A stretch of DNA of 64,000 bases from Epiperipatus broadwayi. Taxonomy: Eukaryota; Onychophora; Udeonychophora; Euonychophora; Peripatidae. Below, piece after piece: positions 21,478-32,708 of the stretch; the stretch's first letter is position 1; every line of letters begins with the position of its first letter. The notes beneath the pieces were generated by a model. The model was not told where the DNA came from. It saw only the letters and a list, made by a program, of their open reading frames with translations, and searched no databases. The stretch covers positions 186,001 through 250,000 of the forward strand of contig JAQFVV010012976.1 in the NCBI GenBank assembly GCA_028023455.1, read 5' to 3'. The position numbers were made by a program, and so were the translations under genes.

Positions 21478-23850
21478 ACATACTTTTATTTTATTTTCCT
21501 TTCTTCTTTATATTCATTTCAGAAAAATCTTCAAATTCAACTGCCAACACACTTTGCACAGCTGCAATACTCCCACAGTTAATGATGAGAATATACTAGC
21601 TGTTTCAGCTAGTTTATTCTACTTAATGTTCATAGTATACTTCTATTTTCTAATTACCCCATCCCCCCAATCTTGACTCACTGTCTTAGATTATATGGTT
21701 TTAAAGCCCTTGCATTATAAGTGCCTTTTTCCCCTTTATCATTTGCCAGTGTAAAAGTGTTCAGCTTATTCTTTTTTACTCTGCGATATGGGTCTTCATA
21801 TGTATTTTGGAAATTTCTTGAAAATGGTGTCTGATTCTCTACTCTAAACCTAGTTGTCCCTATGCCTTTTCTTTGTACTTTTACCTCTGCACAATGTGCC
21901 ACTTGTTCTTAGGCTCTTTTCCAGTCTGTCTCCCTGTCCATTTGCTCTGGAGCAACTGGTAATCTTGACTTGTATAATACTGGCACAGGTTGACCAAAAT
22001 GAAATCAAATTGGGGAAAAGCACTTCGATTCACTGTTCATCCAATTCATATAATTTACAATTCATGGGAGTTGTCTCGTCTATCCCTTATGTTCTGTTGA
22101 AGTATAATGCCTGAAAAGCCATCCCAATTCTCTCATAACCCATTCACATGGGTTAGACTGAGAGTTTCTGATAGATGTTAAGACATGCTGTACTCCAATA
22201 TTTTCTGACCAGCCTTGCCATTCTGCAGATACAAATGGTGTACTATGATCAGACAATATGGCCTTAGGGTTTCTTACATTATTAAAGTACTGAGTTTTTA
22301 ATATTCTAATAACCCTCTTCGCATTGGCTTGGGCTATTGGGTATGCAGTTACCCATTTGGAGAATGCATTTTAAACTACCAGGATGTATCTCATTCTTCA
22401 GTACATAGATAATGGATCATAGAAATCTACTGCCACCAGGTCATTTGATCTCTTGAAAAATAATGGCTTGATGGGAATCTTCATAAGATATGTTTGGTAG
22501 TTTCACATCATTATTACCTGTATCACATGCCCTCTCATCCCTGCCCAGTAGAATCATGTCTTTAACAAATGTTCCACCTTTTAAACCCCATAGTGTTCGT
22601 ATATACAATGAGTATATCTAATTAATCTTTCTTGTAGTTCCTTGGGTATTATCATTCTCCACTTGTCTTCTTTTACATCTGCCAAGTACTTTAATATCCC
22701 TTTGCTCAAATGGAATCTTGCATCCTGTTTTCTCTCTATCTTTTCTGATCCCCCATTGTTGAGTCTCTGTTTCTGTAACCTATCTATAATGTGTTTGCAG
22801 GTTGCATATTGTCTCTGTCACTCCCTTAAATATCTCAAGTCTTCTACAGATTCATCCTCTATCATCCCCACTGTTGCTATACTGATGTCATCTACCTGTA
22901 AGTGGTTTGACAATGAGGGACCTGAGATCTAAATCAATGCATTTGCTACAATATTTTCTGCCCCTCTACAGTACTGGATAGAGTAATTAAACTATTGGAG
23001 GAAAGGGCTCCATCATATTAATCAACTATTTGAGAAGTAACTGTGGTTCAAGAACTCCAGACACTTATGATCTGATCTCCCTGACCCAATAAAAATTGAC
23101 TAAAAATTTTTGAAATGCCCAAACCACAGCAAGAACCTCTTTCTCAGTTATTGAATAATTTTTTTCTGAATCTCATAGTGGATAGCTGCTAAAATACAAT
23201 ATTCCATATCTACCATTTTTTTGCTTTCACATTAAGGTGGTTCCCACTGTGTATCCACTACTATCTGCCTGTATGATGAATAGTTTATAGAAATCTGGGT
23301 GTAAAAGCATGATTTCACTTTAAAAATTCTCTTTGACCGTCCTAAAACCTGTTTCTTGGTTTTGTTCCCATTTCCATGGTGCATCTTTCATCAAGAGGCA
23401 AAATTCTCATAGAATTTACTATAGAATGTGCATAGACCCAGGAACAATCTGACTTGTTTTTTATTACTGGGTGTGGGAAAGTCTCTAATGGCCTGCATTT
23501 TCTCTGGGTGTGGCTCAATGCCTTTATCAAGACCAAGGTCCCTAAAAAAATTACTTCTGTAGCTGCTATCTGGCTTTTCTGCAGATTAATCCTAATGTTT
23601 TTATCCTGACATTCTTGCAGAAATAACTTCAGGTGCTGTACAGGTTCTTCCATGTCTTTTGATGCAATTATAACATTGTCCATGTATATTGTTACCAAGT
23701 CCTTTATTTTTTTTTTTAGCACATAGTCCAAACATTTTAATAATCCTGCTCCACTATTCTTCAACCCAAAGAGTATCCTATTAAAGTACTACAACTTTCC
23801 AGTGTATTGAAAGGCTGTATATTTATGATCTGCTGGATGTATTTTTCTAT
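21478..23850 (-). pseudogene. Ty3/gypsy pol, decayed (reverse transcriptase to integrase)
   Basis: Read from 23850 leftward: palm-region reverse transcriptase with YTAFQYTG, FGLKNSGAG and VTIYMDN (the YxDD motif changed to YMDN), then VIFLG (about 23530). A decayed RNase H part probably fills 23340-22950. Integrase follows with AVDFYDP (first Asp, near 22420), LSDHSTPF (second Asp, near 22250) and SNPCEWVMREL (Glu, near 22150). The spacings of about 57 and 35 residues match the D-D(35)-E fold. The C-terminal GPY-like module is at 21680-21880. Several stops and frameshifts interrupt it. gag, protease and the 5' LTR are absent, so the copy is 5'-truncated at about 23850. It faces the other copy tail to tail. 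Confidence 0.85.
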
Positions 23851-24065
23851 TCTTTCATAGTTGATTGATGTTTACATATATCAATGGAAGGCCCAGTTAT
23901 TTCCATTCTAATTACATATTAAATTAGCTATAAATGTTTATTATTATATATAAATATATATTTTTATTTTATGATATTGATTTATTGTTTTTAAGCATAA
24001 AATTTCTCCAATTAAAATATTCTTGTTACATTAATTAAATGCTAACACAAAAATTGGTTTTATCA
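23851..24065 (+). repeat. Dispersed repeat, copy 1 (copy 2 at 27490-27700)
   Basis: About 210 bp starting near CTTTCATAGTTGATTGA and ending AAAATTGGTTTTAT are clearly similar to 27490-27700, sharing TTTTTAAGCATAAAATTT. Nothing coding is visible. In this copy hammerhead family B follows directly; in the other a TA tract and the Penelope-like element follow, so it may be part of those elements or a preferred target. Confidence 0.65.
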
Positions 24066-24079
24066 GACTATACAGATTA

Positions 24080-24325
24080 GAAATCTGTCCATTAAAGTAT
24101 GAAGGTTTGCTATCTTAATATAAATTGAGCACAGATTATATATATGTGTGGGAGATGATGATCTGGAACAACTAATGAGTGCTGGTTCAGCATGAAATTA
24201 TGTATGTTGGAGTTTATTTATCTTTTTTACATGTATGTGGTCATGTGTATTGGTTGTTTAAGATGGAGTGAATGGTTGTAGGGAGCTTAAAAGTCTGAGT
24301 TCAAATCCCTTCTAAACTAAATAAT
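24080..24325 (+). mobile_element. Hammerhead family B, single copy
   Basis: Starts GTCCATTAAAGTATGAAGG, passes a TATATATGTG tract and a decayed hammerhead, and ends in a tail with GAGTTCAAATCCC. It matches 7985-8226 along its whole length, without an inverted partner here. Confidence 0.7.
24167..24211 (+). ncRNA. Decayed hammerhead motif, family B
   Basis: Core CUAAUGA (G5 changed to A), stem II GUGCU / AGCAU with one G-U pair, GAAA intact. The residue before the expected cleavage is G, which hammerheads do not cleave. Inactive relic. Confidence 0.6.
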
Positions 24326-25349
24326 TTACACTTATTTAATAGATTAGGGTGCCATCTGTCATTGGCACAGATATTTTTTTATAAGTATACATTTAAAAAG
24401 CTTTGAATATATTTTCTTCAATATGATGATGATGACCACTACACAGTCACTATTTGCAATATCAGGCTGTCCCATAGAACATAAAATATTCATGATGAAA
24501 TGAACATGGAAGAATATGGAGACCAAACAATATTATATTTAAAAATGTTAAAACATTATTTAAATAAATAAACAAATGATAGTTCATTACAAAATATTGT
24601 AATTGTCGGACAAATATAATTTTCTCTCCCTCTTTTTTTTAATAAAATCATTTCTGCAATCTCTTGACTAATTTTAAAACATTAATCGTTCCATTAAATC
24701 TTATAATACAACTTATTATTATGACACATTTGTCATAGAGTAAATCCCCAGCCTTTAATATACTCTGAATATTATTTATATCATAAGCTTGATAACACAG
24801 CCACACATATAAATATCTAATATGGGATAATTTTAACGACAACAATAACTCTAGGGAGTGGTCAGTTTAGGTACAAAACCTGATTTAACAATAACAAACT
24901 AATTATGTGAGATGATTCTTTGAATCTAATTCTGATTTACTAAAGCAATCTTAATTAACTGAGGTGGTTCTTTAATTCTGACCAAACTTGCAGAACAAAA
25001 CTGTGAATAAATACACCATATAAATAGATATTTTGCATGGACATAATAAATTCTAACATACATAAAATTTAACTCGTAGTAATTAATATGAGAAAATATA
25101 TATATAGAAATGGATTCAATTGAATTTTGAAATAAACCTTTTTACTTAGAATATCACTAATTATATTCCATGCATCTTTTTTTTTTAATGCTTTAACTAT
25201 TACAAGGGTACTCATTTGTTTTAAAAGTGAGTGTTACACTTTTAATTATTTATTTGACAATTTCACATTAAAGAAAACTTAAAAAAAAAACAAGTTAACA
25301 AATCCTAATATATATAAGTTAAGTTTGATGTCTGTATTCGTTCCATAAT
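24326..25349. other. No gene recognised
   Basis: AT-rich, presumably intron of the Ig gene. No exon with Ig features was seen. Confidence 0.4.
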
Positions 25350-25830
25350 ATATGTAATATTCAAATCAATATATATATCAAAATACAGTAAAATACACAT
25401 AAATTATATTATTTTAGAAGTACTTTCGACTATAAATTTTGTAGTCTTTATGAACTATATAACAGTGAATAATCAAAATGAGACAATCTTTTACAATATC
25501 ATAGTTCAATTCAGATTTCCCACAATTCTGTTATTTTAACATTTGATGATTGACGATTCATTAACATTTGATGTCAAATAAAAGAAGCTATGTTGATTTC
25601 AAGAAATCGTCAAATGTTAATGAATCATCAATCATCAACTGTAAAATAACAGAATTGTGGGAAATCTGAATTGAACTATGGGTATTGTGAAAGGTTGTCT
25701 TGTTTTGATTATTCACTGTTATATAGTTGATAAAGACTACAAGATGTATAGGCGAAAGTACTTCTAAAATAATATAATTTATGTGAATTTTACAGTATTT
25801 TAATATATATTGATTTGAATATTATATATA
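25350..25830. mobile_element. Foldback (MITE-like) element, about 480 bp
   Basis: Arms of about 200 bp, close to identical, begin TAATATTCAAATCAATATAT and run to GAATCATCAATCATC-like sequence at the centre (about 25560-25600). The interior contains ATTCAGATTTCCCACAATTC on one arm and its complement on the other. No coding capacity. The high arm identity suggests recent insertion or gene conversion. Confidence 0.8.
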
Positions 25831-26699
25831 TCAGATGAAGTGAATTTACAAATTTATTTTATTTCAATTGCTTTAAAACTTAACTAGTTTTTTTTTTTTT
25901 ACTTCAAAACAAAAGTTCTACAGCTGGAGTTCAATATTTCCCACAATTGTAAGTATTAATTGATTCCATTTGCAATTTGCCATAATGTCCTTTAACAATC
26001 TCTTGTCTTTGAAATTTGAAGTTTAAGCATTGATTTTTCATTTTAATTAGAGATTCATTTGAAAAATAGCACAATCAGGTTCCAGAAATCCAGGGTAAAT
26101 TTTAGCTAGCAGTCAGCAGTTTTTTCTCTTTTCTACTCAGTCATCGTAATGGTTTGAGGTAGCTTGTAGTGAGAATCTAGTTTTCCTGTTTTCAAAAAAA
26201 ACTGTTTATATAAGTTTTACTTCTTGTTTTTGAATGTCTTGATCTTGTTTTTACAGGCTTTTGATAATCTTGTTTTTAACATCCTTAATACCTTATTTTT
26301 GATCCTGATTCTATTTTAATTATAAAATTTTTAAAACACATTCATTATTTAAATGATTGAATTTGCAAAATACTGTAATTCTTAAATCCTGATTTTTTTT
26401 TTCTTTCAAATATCATATCAAAACAGGTTTATCTTTTTTTAATTAAATTAATTTTAATTTAATTATTTAAAATCTATTTCTTAACTGAGTGTTTTGCAAT
26501 ACATTCATTACATTCTTTGATAATAAAAAAATTAGCATAATTTATATAATTTACCAGTTTTTGGACCAGAGATTATCTGATAATTAATAATTTTCCTGTA
26601 AATTAATCTCCAGTCTAATGAAGGATTAATAAAAAATGTTAAATTTACCAGTTTGTCTTAAATTTAAATATTTTTAACAAACCTATATGACATTTAATT
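25831..26699. other. No gene recognised
   Basis: AT-rich sequence, presumably intronic. Confidence 0.4.
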
Positions 26700-26775
26700 A
26701 AAGGGGATTTGAACACAGACATTTAAGTTTCCTTCAGCTTTCCTCTCCATCTTATATAACCAAAACACATGATCC
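26700..26775 (-). repeat. Tail fragment of hammerhead family B
   Basis: Contains GGGATTTGAACACAGACATT and ACCAAAACACATGATC, matching the tail of family B on the minus strand (compare 7730-7795). The hammerhead part is missing. Confidence 0.5.
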
Positions 26776-26892
26776 CTTTAATTATATCTTAAAGTTCAAT
26801 ATTTATAATATGCTAGTATTGATTTATAATATGACATTTATAAACAAGACATTTATTTATTATTGTGCGATGTTTAATAAAAGTAATATTAA

Positions 26893-27167
26893 TAAGCCAA
26901 TAAACTAAAGCATATGCGCTTTATAGATTTAACTATATAAATGAATTATCCCACTTTTTCAAACACAAGATAAAGTCTTTGGAAAAAGATAGAATGAATC
27001 CATCTATCTTAAGATTTGCCCATATATAAGCATTTGGGTTGAAAAGATAGATGGATTCATTCTATCTTTTCCCAAAGACTTTATCTTGTGTTTGAAAAAG
27101 TGGGAGTATTCATTTATATAGTTACATCTATAAAGCACATGTGCTTTAGCTTATTGGCTTATTAATA
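26893..27167. mobile_element. Foldback (MITE-like) element, about 275 bp
   Basis: Arms of about 120 bp begin TATTAATAAGCCAATAA and contain CCCACTTTTTCAAACACAAG and GATAGAATGAATCCATCTAT in both orientations. The centre is about 30 bp. Few mismatches are seen. Confidence 0.85.
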
Positions 27168-27489
27168 TGACATTTAATAATTTTAACATTTGAATATATT
27201 TATTATCATTTTAAGCCATTTAATACTTTTTAACTTTTGAATTGCTATATTTAGCAATTCTTACAATTCTGAATCAACTCATAACCATATATAATTAGGA
27301 CAGAAGTAACTGGCCAGCTACTGAGCTATGAAAAGGTAGAATGATGCCAACTTATCATTAAGCTTTGTTGGTATTTAAGCTTAGTTGATAGACATTATTC
27401 TAACTTAGAGAGAGAAATTTTCTATTATTTTAATTTTAAGTACAGAATAAATAATTTTAAATTACTATTTAAGAATAGATTAGTATCAT
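27168..27489. other. No gene recognised
   Basis: AT-rich spacer between the foldback and the dispersed repeat. Confidence 0.4.
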
Positions 27490-27700
27490 TCTATCTTTTC
27501 ATAGTTGATTGACATTTATATATTTCAATGGAAAATACAGTTATTTCTAGTCGTATAATTTAGTTGAGAATATTTATTATATATAAATCTTTATTTTTAT
27601 TTTGTTGTGTTATTGATTTATTTTTTTAAGCATAAAATTTTTCTGATTAAAATATTATTTTCCTATATTAAATACATTCTAAAATAAAAATCGGTTTTAT
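27490..27700 (+). repeat. Dispersed repeat, copy 2
   Basis: Sister of 23851-24065. It ends at a (TA)n tract (27703 onward) just before the Penelope-like element. Confidence 0.65.
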
Positions 27701-27796
27701 ATATATATATATTAAATGCTGTCTAACACTATACTAGTAATTATAAATAAAATAGATATTCATATAACATTACAATAATAGCTAAAAAAAAAAAAA

Positions 27797-27846
27797 AATT
27801 TACAACTATGGTTTCATCTATTAACAAATAGATATTTTCAAGTAAA
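27797..27846 (-). ncRNA. Decayed hammerhead-like fold, Penelope 3' end
   Basis: Minus strand: stem I UUUAC / GUAAA, then UUGAAAA where CUGANGA is expected (C3 to U, G8 to A), stem II AUCUAUU / AAUAGAU (7 bp, loop UGUU), GAAA, and a 2-bp stem III. The stem I sequence differs from the inverted copy but stays paired, which supports the fold. Cleavage activity is unlikely. Confidence 0.45.
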
Positions 27847-28451
27847 ATTCAAATAAACATACAATATATATATATACATACATACTTACAAAATAAAATA
27901 GAATTCCCACCATTCACTTCAAAAAACAACTTTCTTTAACATCAAAGGATGTCTTCATCAGATTAATGGCCTCAGATTCAAAAGATTTTATATTCAAAGT
28001 TTCTTTTACTTTTCTTTTCAATTCCCTTTTTTTCATAAAAAATAACCTCTGCATTGTCAAATACCTGAATTCAGTTCATAAATATACAAAGTTGAGTTAT
28101 GGTATCTAGCTTTAACTCTCCTCTTATGAACTTTAACTTTTTCATTGAGACTTACATTATTTTGACCTATATAAATGTTATAACAACTTCAAGAAAATTT
28201 ATAAACTATCCCAGGAATAGATTTGCAATCACTTGATTGTTTTGAACGAGGTAATAATGAATTTAAATTCAGACCTTTCTTCCAGATAGACTTTTATACT
28301 GCTCAATAAAAAACTATTATCATAAATTAATTTACAAACTGATGACTTATAGGATAAAGAAATAAATTTATTTTCACTAACAATTAAATCTTTATTATTA
28401 ACAGATTTAATTTAATAACAACATAAATTTTACAAGCACAGTTTTATTAGT

Positions 28452-28692
28452 AATCAGCTTTTGGCATGTGTTTAATTATGTTACTAATTCATTAATGTTA
28501 TAGTCAATATATAGGACACTCTCAAACCCAAATGCAAGATAAAGACTTAAAAAAGATAAGTTACAAAAATAAGATGGTCATTCTTTAAAAAGTTTCTATC
28601 TTGCATTTGGATTTGAGAGCATCCTATATACTCACTATAACATCAGTGAGTTTATAACATGACTAAACAGCACATGCCAAAGGCTGATTATC
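28452..28692. mobile_element. Foldback element inserted in the Penelope-like element
   Basis: Arms of about 95 bp share AATCAGC.TTTGGCATGTG and CTCTCAAA.CCAAATGCAAG in inverted order around a roughly 50-bp centre. It splits the Penelope-like coding region and is therefore younger than that insertion. Confidence 0.8.
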
Positions 28693-29746
28693 TTCTGATT
28701 AAGAATTATTAACAGATTTAGAGATATTTTTAGTAAATATAATATTCCTAATAAATTCATGATTATATCTTAATTCAATGTAGTCAGAAGAATGCAACTA
28801 TTATTTTCAAAATTATTAAGCTTTCTATTCCTATACCAAAAATGTAATAAAGAACATTTTTTTATGAGTAAAAGATCAATAATTGTCTGACCTTATCATA
28901 TTTCTTAAATTTTTTGCTTTAATAAAATGACTACAAAATAAAACATTATTAATTTTATTGATATTTAAATCTAGAAATTTTAACTTTACAAATGCAAAAG
29001 TACTTCCTCAATAGTAAATTTAATATTAGAATCAAAAGCATCCAATCTATCAAAAAAATCCTTCAATTTATCTTCCTGTATAACAAACAAAACAATCATC
29101 AACATACCCAACAAATAATTAAAAAAAACAGAAAAATTATTAATGACATACAAACAGAGCATGTTTTTGGAGAATGAACATAATCTGTAACCCATTCCTC
29201 TTTAATTATATAAAATACATAATTATACACAAAATTCATAGAATCCTCTAATAACAACAGCAAATCATGAATAACCTTAATCTTATCTGAAAATATATTC
29301 ATTTTTTTTCAAACAGTAAGAAACATATTAATGCTTTTTATTTTATCAACTGATTGATAAATGTTTTCAATATCTAACCTATCAAAAACAGAATCATTTT
29401 CTAAAACAAACCCATTAATTTTACCATACGCCAGAAAAAAATCTCCTCTCCTCCCCCATAAAATCAAAAATACACCTTAAAGAAAAATTATCTTTTTGAG
29501 ATTTCAAATTAAAGAAAATCTTAGGAGCCAAAAAATTAGTAGGATAACAATTTAAATATGTAGACCTATCTAAAAAAAATTATTTACTATAATTTTCATA
29601 ATTTCAATTAACTTTGATTTTACTTTCTTACCAGGATCAGAATTTAAAATAGAATGCTTCCCATTATTTAATTCTAAAGAAACTTTATTTTCAAAATCAC
29701 TATTATTTAACAATGCAAAATATAAGTCATCAATTTGTAAATTCAT

Positions 29747-30320
29747 TTATAAGAAGAGTTTTTATTGGATGGCATGAAAATGACCCGGAAGAAAGTTATG
29801 AATTTAAATTCATTATTAAATAGTTCAAAACAATCAATTGATTGCATATCTATTCCTGAAGTAGTTTATAAGATTTTTTGAACTTGTCATAAAATTTATA
29901 TAGGTCAAAATAAATTAGGCCTTAATAAAAGAGTTAAAGTCATAAGAGTAGAGTTAAAAATAGATATCATAACTCTGCTTTGTATATTCATGAACTGAAT
30001 CCATGTCAAAAATATTATTTAACAATGCAGAGGTTATTTTTTATGCAAAAAAGAAGAGTAAAAGAAACTTTGATGATAAAATTATTTGAATCTAAGGCCA
30101 TCAATCTCATGAAGACATTCTTTGATATTAAAGAAAGCTTGTTTTTTAAGTGAATGATGGAAAGCCTATTTTGTTTTGTATATATATGTTATATGTTTGG
30201 TTGAATTTCACTTGAAAATATCTATTTGTTAATAGATGAAACAATAGTTGTGGAAGGATTTTAAATTTTGTTTTTTGTATAAATTGTAATGTTATATGAA
30301 TTTCTATTTTATATATATAA
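29747..30320 (+). pseudogene. Inverted 3' copy of the Penelope-like element (GIY-YIG part)
   Basis: This plus-strand segment repeats the GIY-YIG end of the element in the opposite direction: IPEVVYK (about 29850) and KIYIGQN (about 29898), followed by the same untranslated tail to about 30318. The junction with the minus-strand copy is within about 15 bp of the start codon at 29746. Penelope-like elements often carry such inverted terminal pieces. Stops interrupt the frame. Confidence 0.75.
30206..30255 (+). ncRNA. Decayed hammerhead-like fold, inverted Penelope copy
   Basis: Stem I UUUCAC / GUGGAA (one G-U), UUGAAAA in place of CUGANGA, stem II AUCUAUU / AAUAGAU, GAAA, 2-bp stem III. Same core changes as the partner at 27797-27846. 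Confidence 0.45.
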
Positions 30321-30754
30321 CAAAACAAACAAATTGTGAAATGAGAAGCCCTGAAGAGAGAGTAAAAAACACTGTGAATTTTTAATAAATATGTTCTATA
30401 TGTATTTGTTTAATTTCGTTGATCATCTCAAAAAGGTGCACTAATAGTTAAGCAATATTTAATAAATACAAAAAGTATTTATAAATTTTTGAAAATGATT
30501 TTTAATACATACAAATTTCATTTCAAATACTGGAAATATGGAAACATTGGTTAGATTTTTAATTTTTAAATTTGAATGTGACTAGTTGCAAAAATATTTT
30601 AATTTAAAAAATAATATATAAAAAAAAAAAGTCTATAAAAATTTGATGAATTAGCAATGTACTAAAAACAAAAAAAAATATTTTTTTTCTTTAATGACAA
30701 TTTTGGTTGTTATATTTAATTTAAAATAAAAATATGGGTCATCTATAATTTACA
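30321..30754. other. No gene recognised
   Basis: AT-rich spacer. Confidence 0.4.
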
Positions 30755-31302
30755 CAGAGGCAAAACACTCCATACAATAGTGCCAATCAGTGCAAGCCAG
30801 AGTAATCAATAAATACAGGGTTTGTGTATAAATCCCTATCTAGTGCCTACTCATCAATATCCCCAGATTAGTTTCTAGCTTGTGGCTTTCATCAGTGAGG
30901 AGCCTTGGATCTGAAAGCACTGCACCTAGATCTTAGGATCTAACACAACCCTCCAGCAGCCATGTTTTATTTTTTAGTTAACTATAAAGCTTTGAATCCA
31001 AAATGAAAACACGATAATGTTTTCAAGCTAAGCTCATTAGCTTGCATACTTGTATAGATCTGAACTCAGTTCAGCATCCACATTTTTGATGTCTTTGGTT
31101 CTTTAATAACCACAGTCACCATAATTCTATTGGGCAGGATTCATATTAAACCATCAAACATCACATGATCATCATTGTTTATGCTTCCACTAGCTGTTTT
31201 TCACTGAGGCAACCTCTCCATACAGTAGTGCCACTGTGATAAACAGCTTGTGTAAGCATAAAGAATGGTGATCGTGTGATGTTTGATGGTTTAACATCTA
31301 TA
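30755..31302 (-). mobile_element. Hammerhead family C, copy with terminal hairpin
   Basis: Contains GTGCAAGCCAGAGTAATCAA, CTTGGATCTG..AGCAC and TCTTTGGTTCTTTAATAACC, all shared with 43300-44245. A hairpin (TAAACCATCAAACATCAC at about 31152 and its complement ending 31295) lies at the right end, around a second short start-like segment (GAGGCAACCTCTCCATACA). That is again a partial tandem followed by an inverted piece. No coding capacity. Confidence 0.7.
30860..30901 (-). ncRNA. Hammerhead ribozyme motif, type I, family C (intact core)
   Basis: Minus strand, 42 nt: stem I UCCUCA / UGGGGA (6 pairs, one G-U), core CUGAUGA, stem II AGC / GCU with loop CACAA and an A-A mismatch at the core side, GAAA, a minimal stem III in CUAAUC, cleavage triplet AUC. 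All core residues are present. Stem II and III are very short, as in family A. Confidence 0.7.
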
Positions 31303-32708
31303 ATTTAATTAATTCAATCATTAGTTTTAAAAATAATGATTTTAAATATTTGATTTATGAATGTCCCACACTTTCATTTCAAATTAAATAAACAACAAAA
31401 ATTGTGTTTGAAAAAAATAATTTTATTTTATTTTAAAGTATTACTCATCAAATAAAATAAAAGCATATTTTATAAAAGATTTTTATGTGTTTTGTGATAT
31501 GATTATTTTTTACTTTTGTGTAGTTTTCAAATATTTTACAATAGAATTTTTATACGAATCATATTTAAATTTCAAAACTGGGAATCAAAACAATGTCGCT
31601 GAATTTCCTGAACTTGAAATGAAATTTGCACACATTAAAAATTGTTTACATGGTTTTTGTGTTTATGAAACAATGTATTTTTTAAAAATCAAATTTTACT
31701 TAAATAATTAAAATTTTATTCTTCATTTTTTTCTTTCTGTTTATTATCTGTAAATGCTTTTTAAAAGAATCGTCATAAAATCAATGAAAGTGATGTGATG
31801 GGATGTGATGTATTATGGCTTCTCTTTAAACGAAGTCATGAACATCTCAGCAATTATGCCCAGATAAACCTGTTAGCCACTTTATTTTACATTCTCCACT
31901 CTAAATTTACCCATAATCTGCTCTATCCCATTTCCACAACATAATCTTTGTCAACTCTATAACCTTTATATCTAAATCTCCCTTATCTTTTCCCAAACTC
32001 AGCATAAAAACCAATAATTCAAAATATACCGCCATCTATTGTGAATCACTGAAAACTTACTGAACCAATATTAATAAAGTTTGAAATTCATTCTGCCAAT
32101 AGTGTTAGGCTGTGAACAAATGGATGAATAACCCTAAAATATTGCATTGTTATATTGCATTGTCATAGATACTTAAAACGTGTACAAAATTTAAAGAAAA
32201 TTCATTTGATAAAAGTGTGTTAAAATTGATTACAAGATTTGATTCAAACAAACTGTTATATAAAAGTATTTTTGAAAAGATTAAAATTGATTATGAAATT
32301 ATTCAAAGTAATCAATAGATCATATCTTTAAAAAAACTGAGTGCATTGCATTAAAAGGAGATAATTTTTTTAATAAATTATTAATACTGCTCTATTACTC
32401 TCTTTCTCCCTATTACTATACAGTATATCTTTCCATCTCTCTTACTTAACATTTACATTTTTTTCATTTTTTTTTTTAGTCTGCTTTTCTTTCTTTCTTT
32501 TTATTATATATATATGATTAATAATTTTTAAACATTTAAAATTTAAATACATATATATTAAAAGTACATTGAATCATATTTTACTCATATAAATTGAATA
32601 GACCTCACATCTGATATATATCAATTTTACTTTGATATATGTATATCACTTTTTACTATTGATGAATTCATTTAGTTTAAAATAAATATAATAGCATAAC
32701 GGAATTAC
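31303..32708. other. No gene recognised; intron sequence
   Basis: The upstream intron edge of exon C would lie far left. A moderately GC-richer patch at 31800-32100 (with ATACCGCCATCTATTGTG) may be an old repeat, unnamed. Confidence 0.4.

Larger units (their letters stand above)
27740..29746 (-). pseudogene. Penelope-like retroelement, reverse transcriptase plus GIY-YIG endonuclease
   Basis: Read from 29746 leftward. A start codon at 29746-29744 opens MNLQIDDLYFALLNNSDFEN. Frames then give LDIENIYQSVDKI (about 29360), LLEDSMNFVYNYVFY (about 29230), a YMDD-region relic LLGMLMIVLFVIQEDK (about 29090) and FFDRLDAFDSNIKFTIEE (about 29020), the pattern of Penelope-like reverse transcriptases. After a foldback insertion (28452-28692) comes a GIY-YIG domain: IPGIVYK (about 28210) and NIYIGQN (about 28170). 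Frameshifts and stops show it is dead. The 3' part with a hammerhead-like fold continues to about 27740. The coding part spans about 1.5 kb without the insertion, somewhat short for the family. An inverted copy of the 3' part starts at its 5' edge. Confidence 0.8.

Noticed and set aside
22642-22932. 96-codon plus-strand open frame
   Set aside because: It is antisense to the decayed gypsy RNase H and integrase region.
24648-24845. Possible extra Ig exon on the minus strand
   Set aside because: It contains Cys residues, but lacks a phase-1 acceptor and donor and the YxC pattern of an Ig F strand.
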